DNA of 12,658 nt from Nitrospira sp. (GCA_016873595.1 VGWZ01000036.1:1-12658); one strand, 5' to 3'. Positions 1 through 6,134 are shown, counted from the stretch's first letter. Notes: generated by a model not told the origin, from the letters alone. A program made the numbers and translations.

Positions 1-201
1 ATAGTCACCAACAACTTCAGCAGAAGAGAGGAGTTGTGCTGCCCTGACAGACGTGAGGTGCTGTGGCATCAGTCCAGGTCTTTTCCGCCCTTTTCTTATG
101 TTCACTATCCTGAACGGTTTTTTATACGGGCAGGAAAGGCTCAGAGCTGTGCGGAGTATCTGACCCCCACCCTCTCCATAACTCCCATCTATTTCGATCA
201 T
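1..201 (-). CDS. rtcA: RNA 3'-terminal phosphate cyclase, N-terminal part (runs off the left edge)
   Basis: RtcA converts RNA 3'-phosphate ends to 2',3'-cyclic phosphates using ATP, in the cytoplasm, and takes part in RNA repair. Only the first 67 residues lie in the window; family members have about 340. The reading is open from an ATG at 199-201 to base 1. It starts MIEIDGSYGEGGGQILRTAL, the hallmark N-terminus with the GEGGGQ loop at residues 9-14. It goes on with a KPFRIVNIRKGR segment and RPGLMPQHLTSVRAA, both highly typical of RtcA. No Shine-Dalgarno is visible. A TATAAT hexamer (minus strand, 209-214) sits about 7 bases before the ATG, so the message could be leaderless. The gene is divergent from the cupin gene at 321. 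No rtcB or rtcR can be seen because the gene points out of the window. Family assignment is firm; function of the full gene depends on unseen sequence. Confidence 0.93.
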   Translation of the reverse strand, partial: MIEIDGSYGEGGGQILRTALSLSCPYKKPFRIVNIRKGRKRPGLMPQHLTSVRAAQLLSSAEVVGDY

Positions 202-258
202 GTTTTCTATTATAGTGAATTGAGGAGATTAATGAGTATTTCATTAACATATTTTTAA

Positions 259-287
259 TTGTCAATTGCCCTTTTGTTTTATATACT
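259..287 (+). promoter_or_regulatory. Sigma-70-like promoter of the cupin gene
   Basis: TTGTCA at 259-264 and TATACT at 282-287 are separated by exactly 17 bases, and the downstream ATG is at 321. Transcription should start near 294, inside the palindrome at 287-305. Confidence 0.6.
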
Positions 288-305
288 TCTAAGAGAATCT
301 TAGAA
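287..305. promoter_or_regulatory. Palindrome at the cupin transcription start, candidate operator
   Basis: TTCTAAGA (287-294) and TCTTAGAA (298-305) form a perfect 8-bp inverted repeat with a 3-base spacer. It begins at the last base of the predicted -10 box and covers the expected start site, so a bound repressor would block transcription. It could instead form a short 5' hairpin in the mRNA just before the ribosome binding site AGGAG at 308-312. Confidence 0.45.
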
Positions 306-320
306 AAAGGAGACATAACC

Positions 321-641
321 ATGATGAAACGGGTTGAGGTATTAAAAGAAAGTGAATTCAGCGATAAAGGGATGCAAAGGTTTTTAATTCATGATTCACC
401 CTATTTCAGGGTATTAAACTTTAATTTCAAAAGTGGTCAGGAATTGGGCATTCATTCCCATGATGTGGAAGGACAGTTGAGTATTGTGGTGCTTGAAGGG
501 ATAGGAGAATTCTTAGGTAAAGATGGATTAACGCTGCCTGCGAATACCGGTGATGTGTTGATTTCTGATATCAGCGAGCCGCATGGAATTTCAGCATTAA
601 GTGATATGAGGGTAATAGTCACAATCGCTCCGCCGGTATAA
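321..641 (+). CDS. Small single-domain cupin protein
   Basis: A 106-residue protein made of one cupin beta-barrel (cupin_2 type). The first cupin motif is at residues 39-60: a GQELGIHSHD segment with the HxH metal pair His45/His47, closing with Gly60. The second is at about 77-89 (GDVLISDISEPHG), with His88. The position that usually carries the metal-binding Glu seems to be Gln52, so metal binding may be altered. No signal peptide or second domain is present, so it is likely a small cytoplasmic metal-dependent sensor or enzyme of unknown substrate. AGGAG lies 8 bases before the ATG at 321; a second ATG follows at 324 and could also be used. It is a single gene with its own promoter and palindrome, divergent from rtcA. 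The fold is clear, but the function cannot be told. Confidence 0.85.
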   Translation: MMKRVEVLKESEFSDKGMQRFLIHDSPYFRVLNFNFKSGQELGIHSHDVEGQLSIVVLEGIGEFLGKDGLTLPANTGDVLISDISEPHGISALSDMRVIVTIAPPV

Positions 642-982
642 AACAATAAGTGTATATCTTAAATCTGTTAAAGCATTAATTTGAAGAGCGAAGAGTATCA
701 ATAACACCTACGAGTCCGCACAATCAAGAAGGAATGAAAGCTGAAAATTTCCGGTACAAATGAACGATGACGTTCTTGGCCACTAAAACTTTTGTAGAAA
801 CTTCAAAACGGGCATTGTCCTGGTTGGCCTAACTTTCTATCTGTTCTTTTTATCTTTCTTTTATAATAGATTGTCCAAAGTCCTTATAGCTTCTTCCTAT
901 TGTAAGTTCGTATATTCACTCAGTTGAGTGCTCCATTCTTAAAGTGGATCTTCGAGATTCTAAGTAAGCACATGTTACCAAA
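642..982. other. Gene-poor 341-base intergenic stretch
   Basis: No convincing gene is seen on either strand. It is AT-rich with frequent stops. On the minus strand, from about 827 down to 728, there is a stop-bounded run of roughly 33 codons. It encodes a basic, hydrophobic peptide containing STKVLVAKNVIVHLYRKFSA and has no start codon or ribosome binding site in a sensible place. It may be a decayed gene remnant. A perfect small palindrome, CACTCA-GT-TGAGTG, lies at 917-930. The stretch follows the cupin stop and faces the 3' end of the nuclease-like gene, so a convergent terminator is expected here, but none with a T-run is evident. Confidence 0.4.
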
Positions 983-1594
983 TTAAGCAATTAAGTAAAA
1001 TTCACCATTTTTAAAGTTATACCCGCTGTATTCCCATTGGATTTCTTTTTTGTAACCAAAAAGTACCAGAACGTTTTGAGGTATTGAAAAAATTTTTTCA
1101 CGCTCTTTGATCATATATGAGAATATTTTTAAAAGTTCTTGCGTATGCTCTTTTTTTGGATAACCTATCAAAACTTTTAATTTAGCTGTTATATGCAATA
1201 GTTTCCAAAAAGACCATTCGAGGTTTTCAACATAAGTTGACTCTTGACAATTTTCATGTTCAACTGCAATTAAGGGGATTGCTTTTCGATACCAATCATT
1301 GCCGCGCAACTTATTAGTCACGATATGGTCAATTTCCATTATCTCCTTAATATCATAATCTTCTTTTGGAGCACTATTATTAAAGCATTGATAGCCTTGT
1401 TCATCTGCCATTCGCTGCATTAACTCTTCCATCCACTTTGTCCATTCAGGGTTGTTTTCATTCAATTCTTTAAAGGATAAAAATTTGCCACCATCTGATG
1501 ATTTGAATTTTCCTTTAGACAAATACTCTTTAAAAACTTTGAAGAATATATTAGGTTTTTGAAGTTGTGTTCTTAGTTTGGTTCTCATATTCAT
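983..1594 (-). CDS. PD-(D/E)XK-nuclease-like protein
   Basis: A 203-residue soluble protein without signal peptide or membrane segment. The core is a MEIDHI strand with Asp89, then an IPLIAVEHEN strand with Glu112 and Glu114, then ENLEWSFWKLLHI (about 123-135) and the strand LKVLIGYP (about 139-146). An acidic residue before a hydrophobic strand carrying ExE, a following helix with Lys131, and the LKVLIxY strand are typical of restriction-endonuclease-like folds, where ExK can be varied. The N-terminal 80 residues are basic and then Trp/Glu-rich (NPEWTKWMEELMQRMADEQG). Its ATG overlaps the stop of the lipoprotein gene in an ATGA, so the two are probably translated as a coupled pair. It could be a defence or DNA-repair nuclease, or a catalytically changed relative. 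The fold call is by pattern only. Confidence 0.55.
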   Translation of the reverse strand: MNMRTKLRTQLQKPNIFFKVFKEYLSKGKFKSSDGGKFLSFKELNENNPEWTKWMEELMQRMADEQGYQCFNNSAPKEDYDIKEIMEIDHIVTNKLRGNDWYRKAIPLIAVEHENCQESTYVENLEWSFWKLLHITAKLKVLIGYPKKEHTQELLKIFSYMIKEREKIFSIPQNVLVLFGYKKEIQWEYSGYNFKNGEFYLIA

Positions 1595-2064
1595 TTAGAT
1601 TTCAATATCCATTCATTGTTTTGATAGGCAAATGTCTGTTTATCAGTAAAAAATTTACCTGTATCACTGCAAAGCTTCCAATCGGCCCTTGAGCACTCCT
1701 CTTCATCGTGTCCTCGCTTTTCAAAACAAATAAATTTATAAGTCACGACTCCAAAATAAGGAGACACTAATGAAGAAGTCTTTTGTATGTCATAAGAATA
1801 GCTATCTTGATATTCGTAATACTCAGCACGGTAGGAATGAAGGTCCTTCAAAGTTATCGGATCCCGGGAGCCATGACACTCTATTTGTTGTTTTTTCTGC
1901 AAATTTTCTGATTTCAATTGTTCTAATCTCAATTCTATGGTCTTAATGAAATTCCTTTTTATTTTTTCTTCCTGAGAAGTACAGGACAACAAAAAAGATG
2001 AAACTATCATTAAAATGAGAAGCTTTAGAAACAGTATATTGATTGATAGTTTTTTGCATTTCAT
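1591..2064 (-). CDS. Putative lipoprotein, co-transcribed with the nuclease-like gene
   Basis: A protein of 157 residues. I chose the ATG at 2064 because GGGAGG (minus strand) lies a few bases upstream; the longer reading to 2091 would put nine charged residues before the signal. The N-terminus is basic (MKCKKLS), followed by a hydrophobic run LILMIVSSFLLSC. The lipobox LLSC places the lipidated Cys at residue 28, so it is a membrane-anchored, exported lipoprotein. The mature part is charged and helical at first (EEKIKRNFIKTIELRLEQLK), then has four further cysteines at about 53, 108, 118 and 127, possibly disulfides. No known domain is recognised. Its stop overlaps the start of the next gene (ATGA), suggesting a two-gene operon. 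An exported protein next to a nuclease-like protein is unusual. Confidence 0.7.
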   Translation of the reverse strand: MKCKKLSINILFLKLLILMIVSSFLLSCTSQEEKIKRNFIKTIELRLEQLKSENLQKKQQIECHGSRDPITLKDLHSYRAEYYEYQDSYSYDIQKTSSLVSPYFGVVTYKFICFEKRGHDEEECSRADWKLCSDTGKFFTDKQTFAYQNNEWILKSK

Positions 2065-2270
2065 GTGTTCACCCTCCCAACATCGTAACACTTATAACTG
2101 AGTTCTGGGTATAAACCTCCCCATTTACTAGAATTAAAAATACGGATGCCTTCTGACTGTTTGGGATTTCCTTTGTATTCATGTTGTTATATGAAGGAGT
2201 AAATGGGTCATGCAACATCAGTTGCCAAATCGATATTCTCCATCCCCCTTTTTCTCCTATCAATGAAAAG

Positions 2271-2290
2271 AAAAGGGGACGGTTCTATTT
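2271..2290 (+). repeat. Left end of the RAYT-flanking inverted repeat
   Basis: AAAAGGGGACGGTTCT at 2271-2286 recurs as an exact reverse complement at 3025-3040. With one mismatch the match extends to 20 bases (2271-2290 against 3021-3040). The repeat overlaps the stop codon of the transposase gene (2285-2287). Confidence 0.85.
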
Positions 2291-2983
2291 ATCACTATTT
2301 ACCTCTTTCCTCGGCCTTCCTTGAGGCTTTATCGTTGCCATAACTTTGTATTCTTTTTCTAACTTCCTCACAAAATCCTCACTCCCATAAACTATCCTTC
2401 GGTTCATTTCCCCTTTCATTGCATTTTTTTCCTTGATCATTCCTCTTACAAATTCCCGATATTTCTTTCTCCGTTCCCCGTCATCTTTTGATAATTCTTT
2501 ATAGATTGGATGCTCATCAACAATAACATCCTCTTCCCTGTATGCGTGTGTATTATAACTGCTCCATTTGTAATCTTTCGGGTCTTCTACTATTTTTGCT
2601 CTCACAGGATTTAATTCCACATAGCTTCCGCAGGCAAGTAGATAATCATCTTTTGAGATTATGATGCTTTTGTATCTGTCTTGCCAGAAATGTCCTATGT
2701 GCCGATGTTTATTCTTGTAATACTGTGCATATGAGAGATTTATTCCTTTCATTATTTCTGACAGTTTCCCGCCTCTCTCTGTTGTCTCCAATACAAGATG
2801 AACATGGTTCCTCATCAAAACGTAATGATAGAGTTTAAACTTATAGTTTTCTTTATATTTTCTAAGTATATCTTTGTATTTTTTATAGTCACTTTCTCCC
2901 TTAAAAACATCCTGACGGTTATTCCCTCTTGTCAGAACGTGATAGATATATTCATTTGGCGCTATCCTTGCTACCCTTGGCAT
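2285..2983 (-). CDS. REP-associated tyrosine transposase (RAYT, Y1/HUH family)
   Basis: A 232-residue HUH single-strand transposase of the Y1_Tnp family, the domesticated IS200/IS605 relatives linked to REP palindromes. It starts MPRVARIAPNEYIYHVLTRG, continues with a GNNRQDVF segment, and has the metal-binding pair His60-Val-His62 in MRNHVHLVLE. The helix LSYAQYYKNKHRHIGHFWQD (from residue 83) should hold the nucleophilic Tyr (85-89), followed by DRYKS. Next come CGSYVELNPVRAKIVEDP and a WSSY segment, typical of RAYTs. The C-terminus is very basic (KPQGRPRKE), like an AT-hook tail. It is framed by a 20-bp imperfect inverted repeat at 2271-2290 and 3021-3040, giving a 770-base module. No strong ribosome binding site is seen. 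All family motifs are intact, so it may be active. Confidence 0.92.
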   Translation of the reverse strand: MPRVARIAPNEYIYHVLTRGNNRQDVFKGESDYKKYKDILRKYKENYKFKLYHYVLMRNHVHLVLETTERGGKLSEIMKGINLSYAQYYKNKHRHIGHFWQDRYKSIIISKDDYLLACGSYVELNPVRAKIVEDPKDYKWSSYNTHAYREEDVIVDEHPIYKELSKDDGERRKKYREFVRGMIKEKNAMKGEMNRRIVYGSEDFVRKLEKEYKVMATIKPQGRPRKEVNSDK

Positions 2984-3020
2984 GATAAAAATATATCAAT
3001 TTAAGCCCTTTTTGTCAATA

Positions 3021-3040
3021 AAAGAGAACCGTCCCCTTTT
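3021..3040 (-). repeat. Right end of the RAYT-flanking inverted repeat
   Basis: AGAACCGTCCCCTTTT at 3025-3040 is the exact reverse complement of 2271-2286; three more bases match after one mismatch. It lies upstream of the RAYT gene and downstream of the ImmA/IrrE gene, where it may affect the 3' end of that message. Confidence 0.85.
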
Positions 3041-3043
3041 ATT

Positions 3044-3532
3044 TTATTTTGAAATACCTTTATCTTTGATTTTCTTTGTCCATTCGTTCGTATATTTGAC
3101 AAGGTGCTGCTTCGGCACAAGGACCAGTCCAGCAAATGCATACCCCTGATATTCGAGCCAGCTATGCTCTTCTTCGGTTAAGGAGTTGATAAATTCTTTC
3201 CATCTGGGGATGGATTTGAATTTGTGCGAAGCATACAGGTGACGATGCAGTACGACATGGCCTATTTCGTGGGCCAAGGTAAAACGGTAACGGGTAATGC
3301 GGTCTGTATAGATGTACTCATCAACATAGATGCTTTTAAGATCGCCTGAGATAAACCCTTCCACTTCAAACTCTCTCTGAAGTCCTAAGACCGGTACAAT
3401 ATTAATTCCGAAATCGAATTCAACGATCTCCTCAATTGGTACGGGAATGTTGCCGGAAGGATGATGCTCGTGAAGAAATTCATCTGCTTTCTTTCGTAAA
3501 TCCTCATAACTGCAAACAGGGATATCAGCCAT
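3044..3532 (-). CDS. ImmA/IrrE-family metallopeptidase
   Basis: A 162-residue zinc peptidase domain (M78, COG2856 type). The signature RFTLAHEIGHVVLH carries the HExxH motif at residues 88-92 (His88, Glu89, His92). Before it stand two beta-strand segments, INIVPVLGLQREFEVEGFIS and KSIYVDEYIYTDRITR, usual for this family. After it come a Trp-rich stretch and EYQGYAFAGLVLVPKQHL (about 129-146), matching the family's E..A..FA..LLMP motif that supplies further zinc ligands. Members usually cleave or remove a partner XRE repressor in response to a signal. Here the XRE gene lies directly upstream with only 2 bases between stop and ATG, so they form one operon. No signal peptide is seen, so it is cytoplasmic. 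The family call is secure; the partner relation is inferred from context. Confidence 0.93.
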   Translation of the reverse strand: MADIPVCSYEDLRKKADEFLHEHHPSGNIPVPIEEIVEFDFGINIVPVLGLQREFEVEGFISGDLKSIYVDEYIYTDRITRYRFTLAHEIGHVVLHRHLYASHKFKSIPRWKEFINSLTEEEHSWLEYQGYAFAGLVLVPKQHLVKYTNEWTKKIKDKGISK

Positions 3533-3534
3533 AG

Positions 3535-3909
3535 TTATGATTTCTTGATCAACTCCACCAGTTTTTCAAGCTTCTTCTCAGAAATCTTTTGCCAGCGAAG
3601 CGTTCTGAAAAGGATAGGCAGACTCGCCACAACAGCCTCGTCTTTCATCAGTTCATCAGGGATACGACCCGCCTCGATTCGAGCGAGGTCAAAAAATTTA
3701 TACCAGTCATCCGTCCCCTTCTTGATATGTAGATATCGGGCATACTCCTCAAGCTTGTCGCTTCCCTGGGGTGGCGGCATAAGCCCTCGTTCAAGTCTGC
3801 TGATATTGCCGGGATCAAGCTTGTTTTCAGAGCAGAACTGGCGCAGAGTCTTTTTAAGGGCTATACGTCTCTGTTTGAAAAACTCACCGAATGTAAGTTT
3901 CGGCGACAT
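3535..3909 (-). CDS. XRE-family helix-turn-helix regulator paired with the ImmA-like peptidase
   Basis: A protein of 124 residues. The start is the ATG at 3909, because GGAGGTG lies just upstream on the minus strand; an earlier start at 3987 would translate straight through the promoter. The helix-turn-helix spans about residues 7-45: FGEFFKQRRIALKKTLRQFC, then DPGNISRLERG, with NISRLERG as the recognition helix. The rest (about 50-124) is helical and basic at the end (KISEKKLEKLVELIKKS), probably for dimerisation or peptidase contact. It is first in an operon with the ImmA/IrrE gene. A perfect 9-1-9 palindrome covers its own -10 box, so it very likely represses itself. Similar pairs control mobile elements (ImmR/ImmA), stress responses or toxin-antitoxin-like modules; which one applies here is not known. 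Confidence 0.9.
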   Translation of the reverse strand: MSPKLTFGEFFKQRRIALKKTLRQFCSENKLDPGNISRLERGLMPPPQGSDKLEEYARYLHIKKGTDDWYKFFDLARIEAGRIPDELMKDEAVVASLPILFRTLRWQKISEKKLEKLVELIKKS

Positions 3910-3932
3910 ATGAATTTCACCTCCTTCGTAAT

Positions 3933-3951
3933 GTTGTAGTAATACTACAAC
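3933..3951. promoter_or_regulatory. Operator palindrome of the XRE gene
   Basis: GTTGTAGTA (3933-3941), a central A, and TACTACAAC (3943-3951) form a perfect 9-bp inverted repeat. It overlaps the predicted -10 box (3942-3947) of the XRE promoter and lies 23 bases before the start codon. This is the classical arrangement for autorepression by a dimeric XRE protein. Confidence 0.75.
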
Positions 3952-3971
3952 AGACGGGCCTCTATTGTCAA
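3942..3971 (-). promoter_or_regulatory. Promoter of the XRE-ImmA operon
   Basis: On the minus strand a perfect TTGACA -35 (3966-3971) is followed after 18 bases by TAGTAT as -10 (3942-3947). The -10 lies inside the operator palindrome. The consensus -35 suggests strong transcription when the repressor is removed. Confidence 0.7.
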
Positions 3972-4055
3972 GTCTGTAATCTACCACTATTTGTCCTCAA
4001 TATCAGAAAAAAGACAAAATTCATCCATTAAAATTTTGTTAACAAGAAAATTCTT

Positions 4056-4376
4056 TTACAGCCGTTTTGTGTATAAATGAATTATGAAAATGCTTATGGA
4101 TAGTGGAAGCAAAAGGCCCATTATATGAACCCACCAGTTGAGGGAAGTAGCATCTGACGAATAAGGCACAAAGGCAGCAATCCCTAAGTAGATCAAGCTG
4201 GATATAATGAACAACACACCTCCAAACCGGTTGACCGAATACCATACTTTCTCATCTGAAAGTGTCTTTCGAGTCCGCACTCCATAAAATCGGTTCCTCG
4301 GTATCCATCCTATTACAAGCGGTATCGAAATGATCAAAAAAATAATTGAAGGGATAAGAAAAGGTGGTTTAGACAT
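4056..4376 (-). CDS. SdpI-like small membrane protein
   Basis: A 106-residue membrane protein with three hydrophobic segments, at about residues 5-24, 52-70 and 83-101. After the first segment comes the motif IPRNRFYGVRTRKTLSDEK, then VWYSVNRFGG, which is the conserved signature of the SdpI/YhfL-type domain (PF13630). In Bacillus, SdpI protects against the SdpC toxin and binds the repressor SdpR. In most other bacteria these small proteins have no known job, so immunity is not implied here. The start ATG at 4376 has no clear Shine-Dalgarno. It is transcribed in the same direction as the XRE-ImmA operon, 147 bases upstream of the XRE start, but that operon has its own promoter, so they are probably separate units. 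Confidence 0.82.
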   Translation of the reverse strand: MSKPPFLIPSIIFLIISIPLVIGWIPRNRFYGVRTRKTLSDEKVWYSVNRFGGVLFIISSLIYLGIAAFVPYSSDATSLNWWVHIMGLLLPLSISIFIIHLYTKRL

Positions 4377-4528
4377 ATAAGCTATGTTTTACAATAAACT
4401 CTATTATTACTAATGAATATTGAAAAATCATCCATTCCTACTCTCTTATGAAGATTACAACAGGAATCATAGTGTATGAAGCATAGCACATATGTACAGT
4501 ATAAAGGATATCTGGTCTGCTTCAGGGC

Positions 4529-4837
4529 TTAATCAGGCCTGCTGTATTTTGAAACATACGACATCAGATCAAAAATGCTCTTTGCTCTTTGATTGATAAC
4601 GTCCAGGGTTTGTTCGAGCCTTTTAAACCTGTCCGACTGTGATTTGTCTATAAATGAATCTTCCGCCTTTTCCACAGCTTCGATTATCTCAAGTCCTTCT
4701 TGTGTTCGGAATAGTTCTTCCTTCCATATTTCCTTCGCGAGGAGAAGTGCGCCGAACAACAGTTTTCTTATCTCCGCTGCTTTATGTTCCAGACGTGCGA
4801 ATCTTTCCTCATCAGTCATTTCAGCAAAATGTACCAT
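4529..4837 (-). CDS. Small helical hypothetical protein
   Basis: A 102-residue protein that I do not recognise. I chose the ATG at 4837 because GGAGGG (minus strand, 4843-4848) lies 5 bases before it; a GTG at 4855 would lie upstream of that site and add six residues. The sequence is almost wholly helical, charged and without a signal or membrane segment. Two similar motifs occur, ERFARLEHKAAEIRKLL near the N-terminus and DRFKRLEQTLDVINQRA at about residues 69-85, suggesting an internal duplication or a helical hairpin. It ends with a short polar tail. It has an intergenic gap on both sides and is divergent from amrS. No function can be given. Confidence 0.7.
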   Translation of the reverse strand: MVHFAEMTDEERFARLEHKAAEIRKLLFGALLLAKEIWKEELFRTQEGLEIIEAVEKAEDSFIDKSQSDRFKRLEQTLDVINQRAKSIFDLMSYVSKYSRPD

Positions 4838-4971
4838 CTCTGCCCTCCAATTCACTTTTTCACATCATCAGCCGCGACCATATGCGTCTTTATTAAAAGG
4901 ATAGTTCATTATGAAATGTTCTGCAAATAGGAGAAGGAGAATGTAAATACGGGATTTGGTAAAATCTAATC

Positions 4972-5007
4972 ATGTACAACCCTCTCATACCATCGGAGCA
5001 GATATGA
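4972..5007 (+). CDS. Possible 11-codon leader ORF of amrS
   Basis: ATG at 4972 opens a short reading frame, MYNPLIPSEQI, that stops with TGA at 5005-5007. That stop overlaps the amrS ATG as ATGA, the arrangement of coupled translation. No clear ribosome binding site lies right before it. A strong purine run AGGAGAAGGAGA at 4929-4940 is followed at once by ATG-TAA, a start-stop pair. Whether anything is translated is unknown. Confidence 0.2.
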   Translation: MYNPLIPSEQI

Positions 5008-6026
5008 AGAAGGAAGCAATCCTATACGAAAAACTTGAAGATAGGGAAATCAGGTGCAACACCTGCCAGAGAAGGTGCATAATCCCGGATGGTAAGACAG
5101 GATGGTGCAGGACAAGGATAAACGAAAGAGGGACATTATGTACTTTGATCTATGGCGAGGTGTCAGCAATATCTATAAATCCCATAGAGAAAAAACCTGT
5201 TTTCCATTTTTATCCCGGCTCAAGATGGTTTTCTCTGGGCAGCGTAGGCTGTAACTTCAGATGCCCAGGGTGCCAGAACTGGGATATAGCACACTGCGAA
5301 ATGGGACCCATGTATACAGAATATCTATCGCCGGAGGAGTTGATTGCCAGAACAAAGGCTGAAGGATGCATCGGCATATCATGGACATTCAATGAGCCGA
5401 CACTATGGTTTGAATACACGCTGGATTCTGCAAAACTCGCAAAGGCTCAGGGTCTTTATACTAATTATGTGACAAATGGTTTTATCACAAAAGATGCATT
5501 CGATATGATCGCACCATTTCTCGATGTCTACAGGGTTGATATAAAAGCCTTCTCTGAAAAAACATATCTAAAAACAGGGCATATAAAAAATTTCAAAGGA
5601 ATCCTCGAGATAACTAAAAGGGCAAAAGACTTTGGTATTCATGTAGAGGTCGTTACTAATGTCACGCCTGGATTCAATAACAATGAAGAAGAACTCAAGG
5701 GGATTGCATCATGGATTAAGAAAGACCTTGGCCCTGAAACACCATGGCATGTGACAAGATTTTATCCGCACCTTGAACTCAGACATCTATCACCAACACC
5801 AATATCCGACCTTGAAAAGGCATGGTCAATAGGTAAAGAAGAAGGGATCTGGTATGTATATCTCGGAAATGTTCCGGGACATAAATTAGAGAATACTTAT
5901 TGTCATAAGTGTGGCGAGTTATTGATAGAGAGATATGTCTTTGATGTTATTAAAAATAAGATTAAGGATAGCAGATGTCCAAAATGTAAAACTCTGATTC
6001 CAGGAAGATTTATGCTTATCGCTTAA
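5004..6026 (+). CDS. amrS: AmmeMemoRadiSam-type radical SAM enzyme (AmrS)
   Basis: A 340-residue radical SAM protein related to pyruvate formate-lyase activases. The start ATG at 5004 is preceded by GGAG (4995-4998) and gives the family N-terminus MKKEAILYEKLEDREIRCNTC; a TTG at 4956 would add 16 unlikely residues. Cysteines 18, 21, 25 and 35 form a front cluster (CNTCQRRC, GWC). The radical SAM motif CNFRCPGC at 83-90 (Cys83, Cys87, Cys90) binds the 4Fe-4S cluster that cleaves S-adenosylmethionine. WTFNEPTLWFE and VYRVDIKAF match the barrel strands. The C-terminus carries CHKC (300-303) and CPKC (325-328), a rubredoxin-like metal knuckle. Family partners Memo and AMMECR1, often adjacent or fused, are absent here. 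The substrate is not established. Confidence 0.9.
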   Translation: MKKEAILYEKLEDREIRCNTCQRRCIIPDGKTGWCRTRINERGTLCTLIYGEVSAISINPIEKKPVFHFYPGSRWFSLGSVGCNFRCPGCQNWDIAHCEMGPMYTEYLSPEELIARTKAEGCIGISWTFNEPTLWFEYTLDSAKLAKAQGLYTNYVTNGFITKDAFDMIAPFLDVYRVDIKAFSEKTYLKTGHIKNFKGILEITKRAKDFGIHVEVVTNVTPGFNNNEEELKGIASWIKKDLGPETPWHVTRFYPHLELRHLSPTPISDLEKAWSIGKEEGIWYVYLGNVPGHKLENTYCHKCGELLIERYVFDVIKNKIKDSRCPKCKTLIPGRFMLIA

Positions 6027-6069
6027 CTCCTTACCCATGATGAATTTTAGGAGCTATTCTCACAAAATT

Positions 6070-6101
6070 GAAGCCTCACAATACATTCTATGTGAGGCTT
6101 C
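6070..6101. terminator. Hairpin between convergent amrS and leuB/tRNA-Asn, probable terminator
   Basis: GAAGCCTCACA (6070-6080) and TGTGAGGCTTC (6091-6101) form a perfect 11-bp stem with a 10-base loop, 44 bases after the amrS stop. On the plus strand an AT-rich tail without a clean T-run follows; on the minus strand AATTTT follows. It could stop transcription from both sides. Confidence 0.6.
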
Positions 6102-6134
6102 ATATATATTTAATCCCACTAAGGAATCGGAGAC

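Larger units (their letters stand above)
2271..3040. mobile_element. RAYT module bounded by inverted repeats
   Basis: The transposase gene is enclosed almost exactly by the 20-bp inverted repeat. The module lies only 3 bases beyond the stop of the ImmA/IrrE gene (stop codon 3044-3046). IS200/IS605 elements lack true terminal inverted repeats, so this matches the RAYT plus REP arrangement better than a classical IS. No target-site duplication is apparent. Confidence 0.7.

Noticed and set aside
34..258. Plus-strand open frame of 74 codons at the left edge
   Set aside because: It runs antisense to a clear RtcA reading on the minus strand (1-201), has no ribosome binding site and no recognisable motif.
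728..827. Short minus-strand peptide run in the 642-982 gap
   Set aside because: It lacks a start codon with a ribosome binding site and I cannot place it in a family, so it is only mentioned in the intergenic entry.
2069..2263. Minus-strand open frame of 64 codons upstream of the lipoprotein gene
   Set aside because: It has no plausible ribosome binding site, odd composition and no family motif, and it overlaps the start region of the lipoprotein gene. It may be remnant sequence but cannot be supported as a gene.
3044..3909. Type II toxin-antitoxin system made of the XRE and ImmA genes
   Set aside because: The second gene is an HExxH metallopeptidase of the M78 family, which normally regulates its XRE partner; no RelE, HigB or similar toxin is present.
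4056..4376. Toxin-immunity role for the SdpI-like protein
   Set aside because: No SdpC-like toxin or SdpR-like regulator is nearby, and SdpI-domain proteins without that context have no established immunity role.
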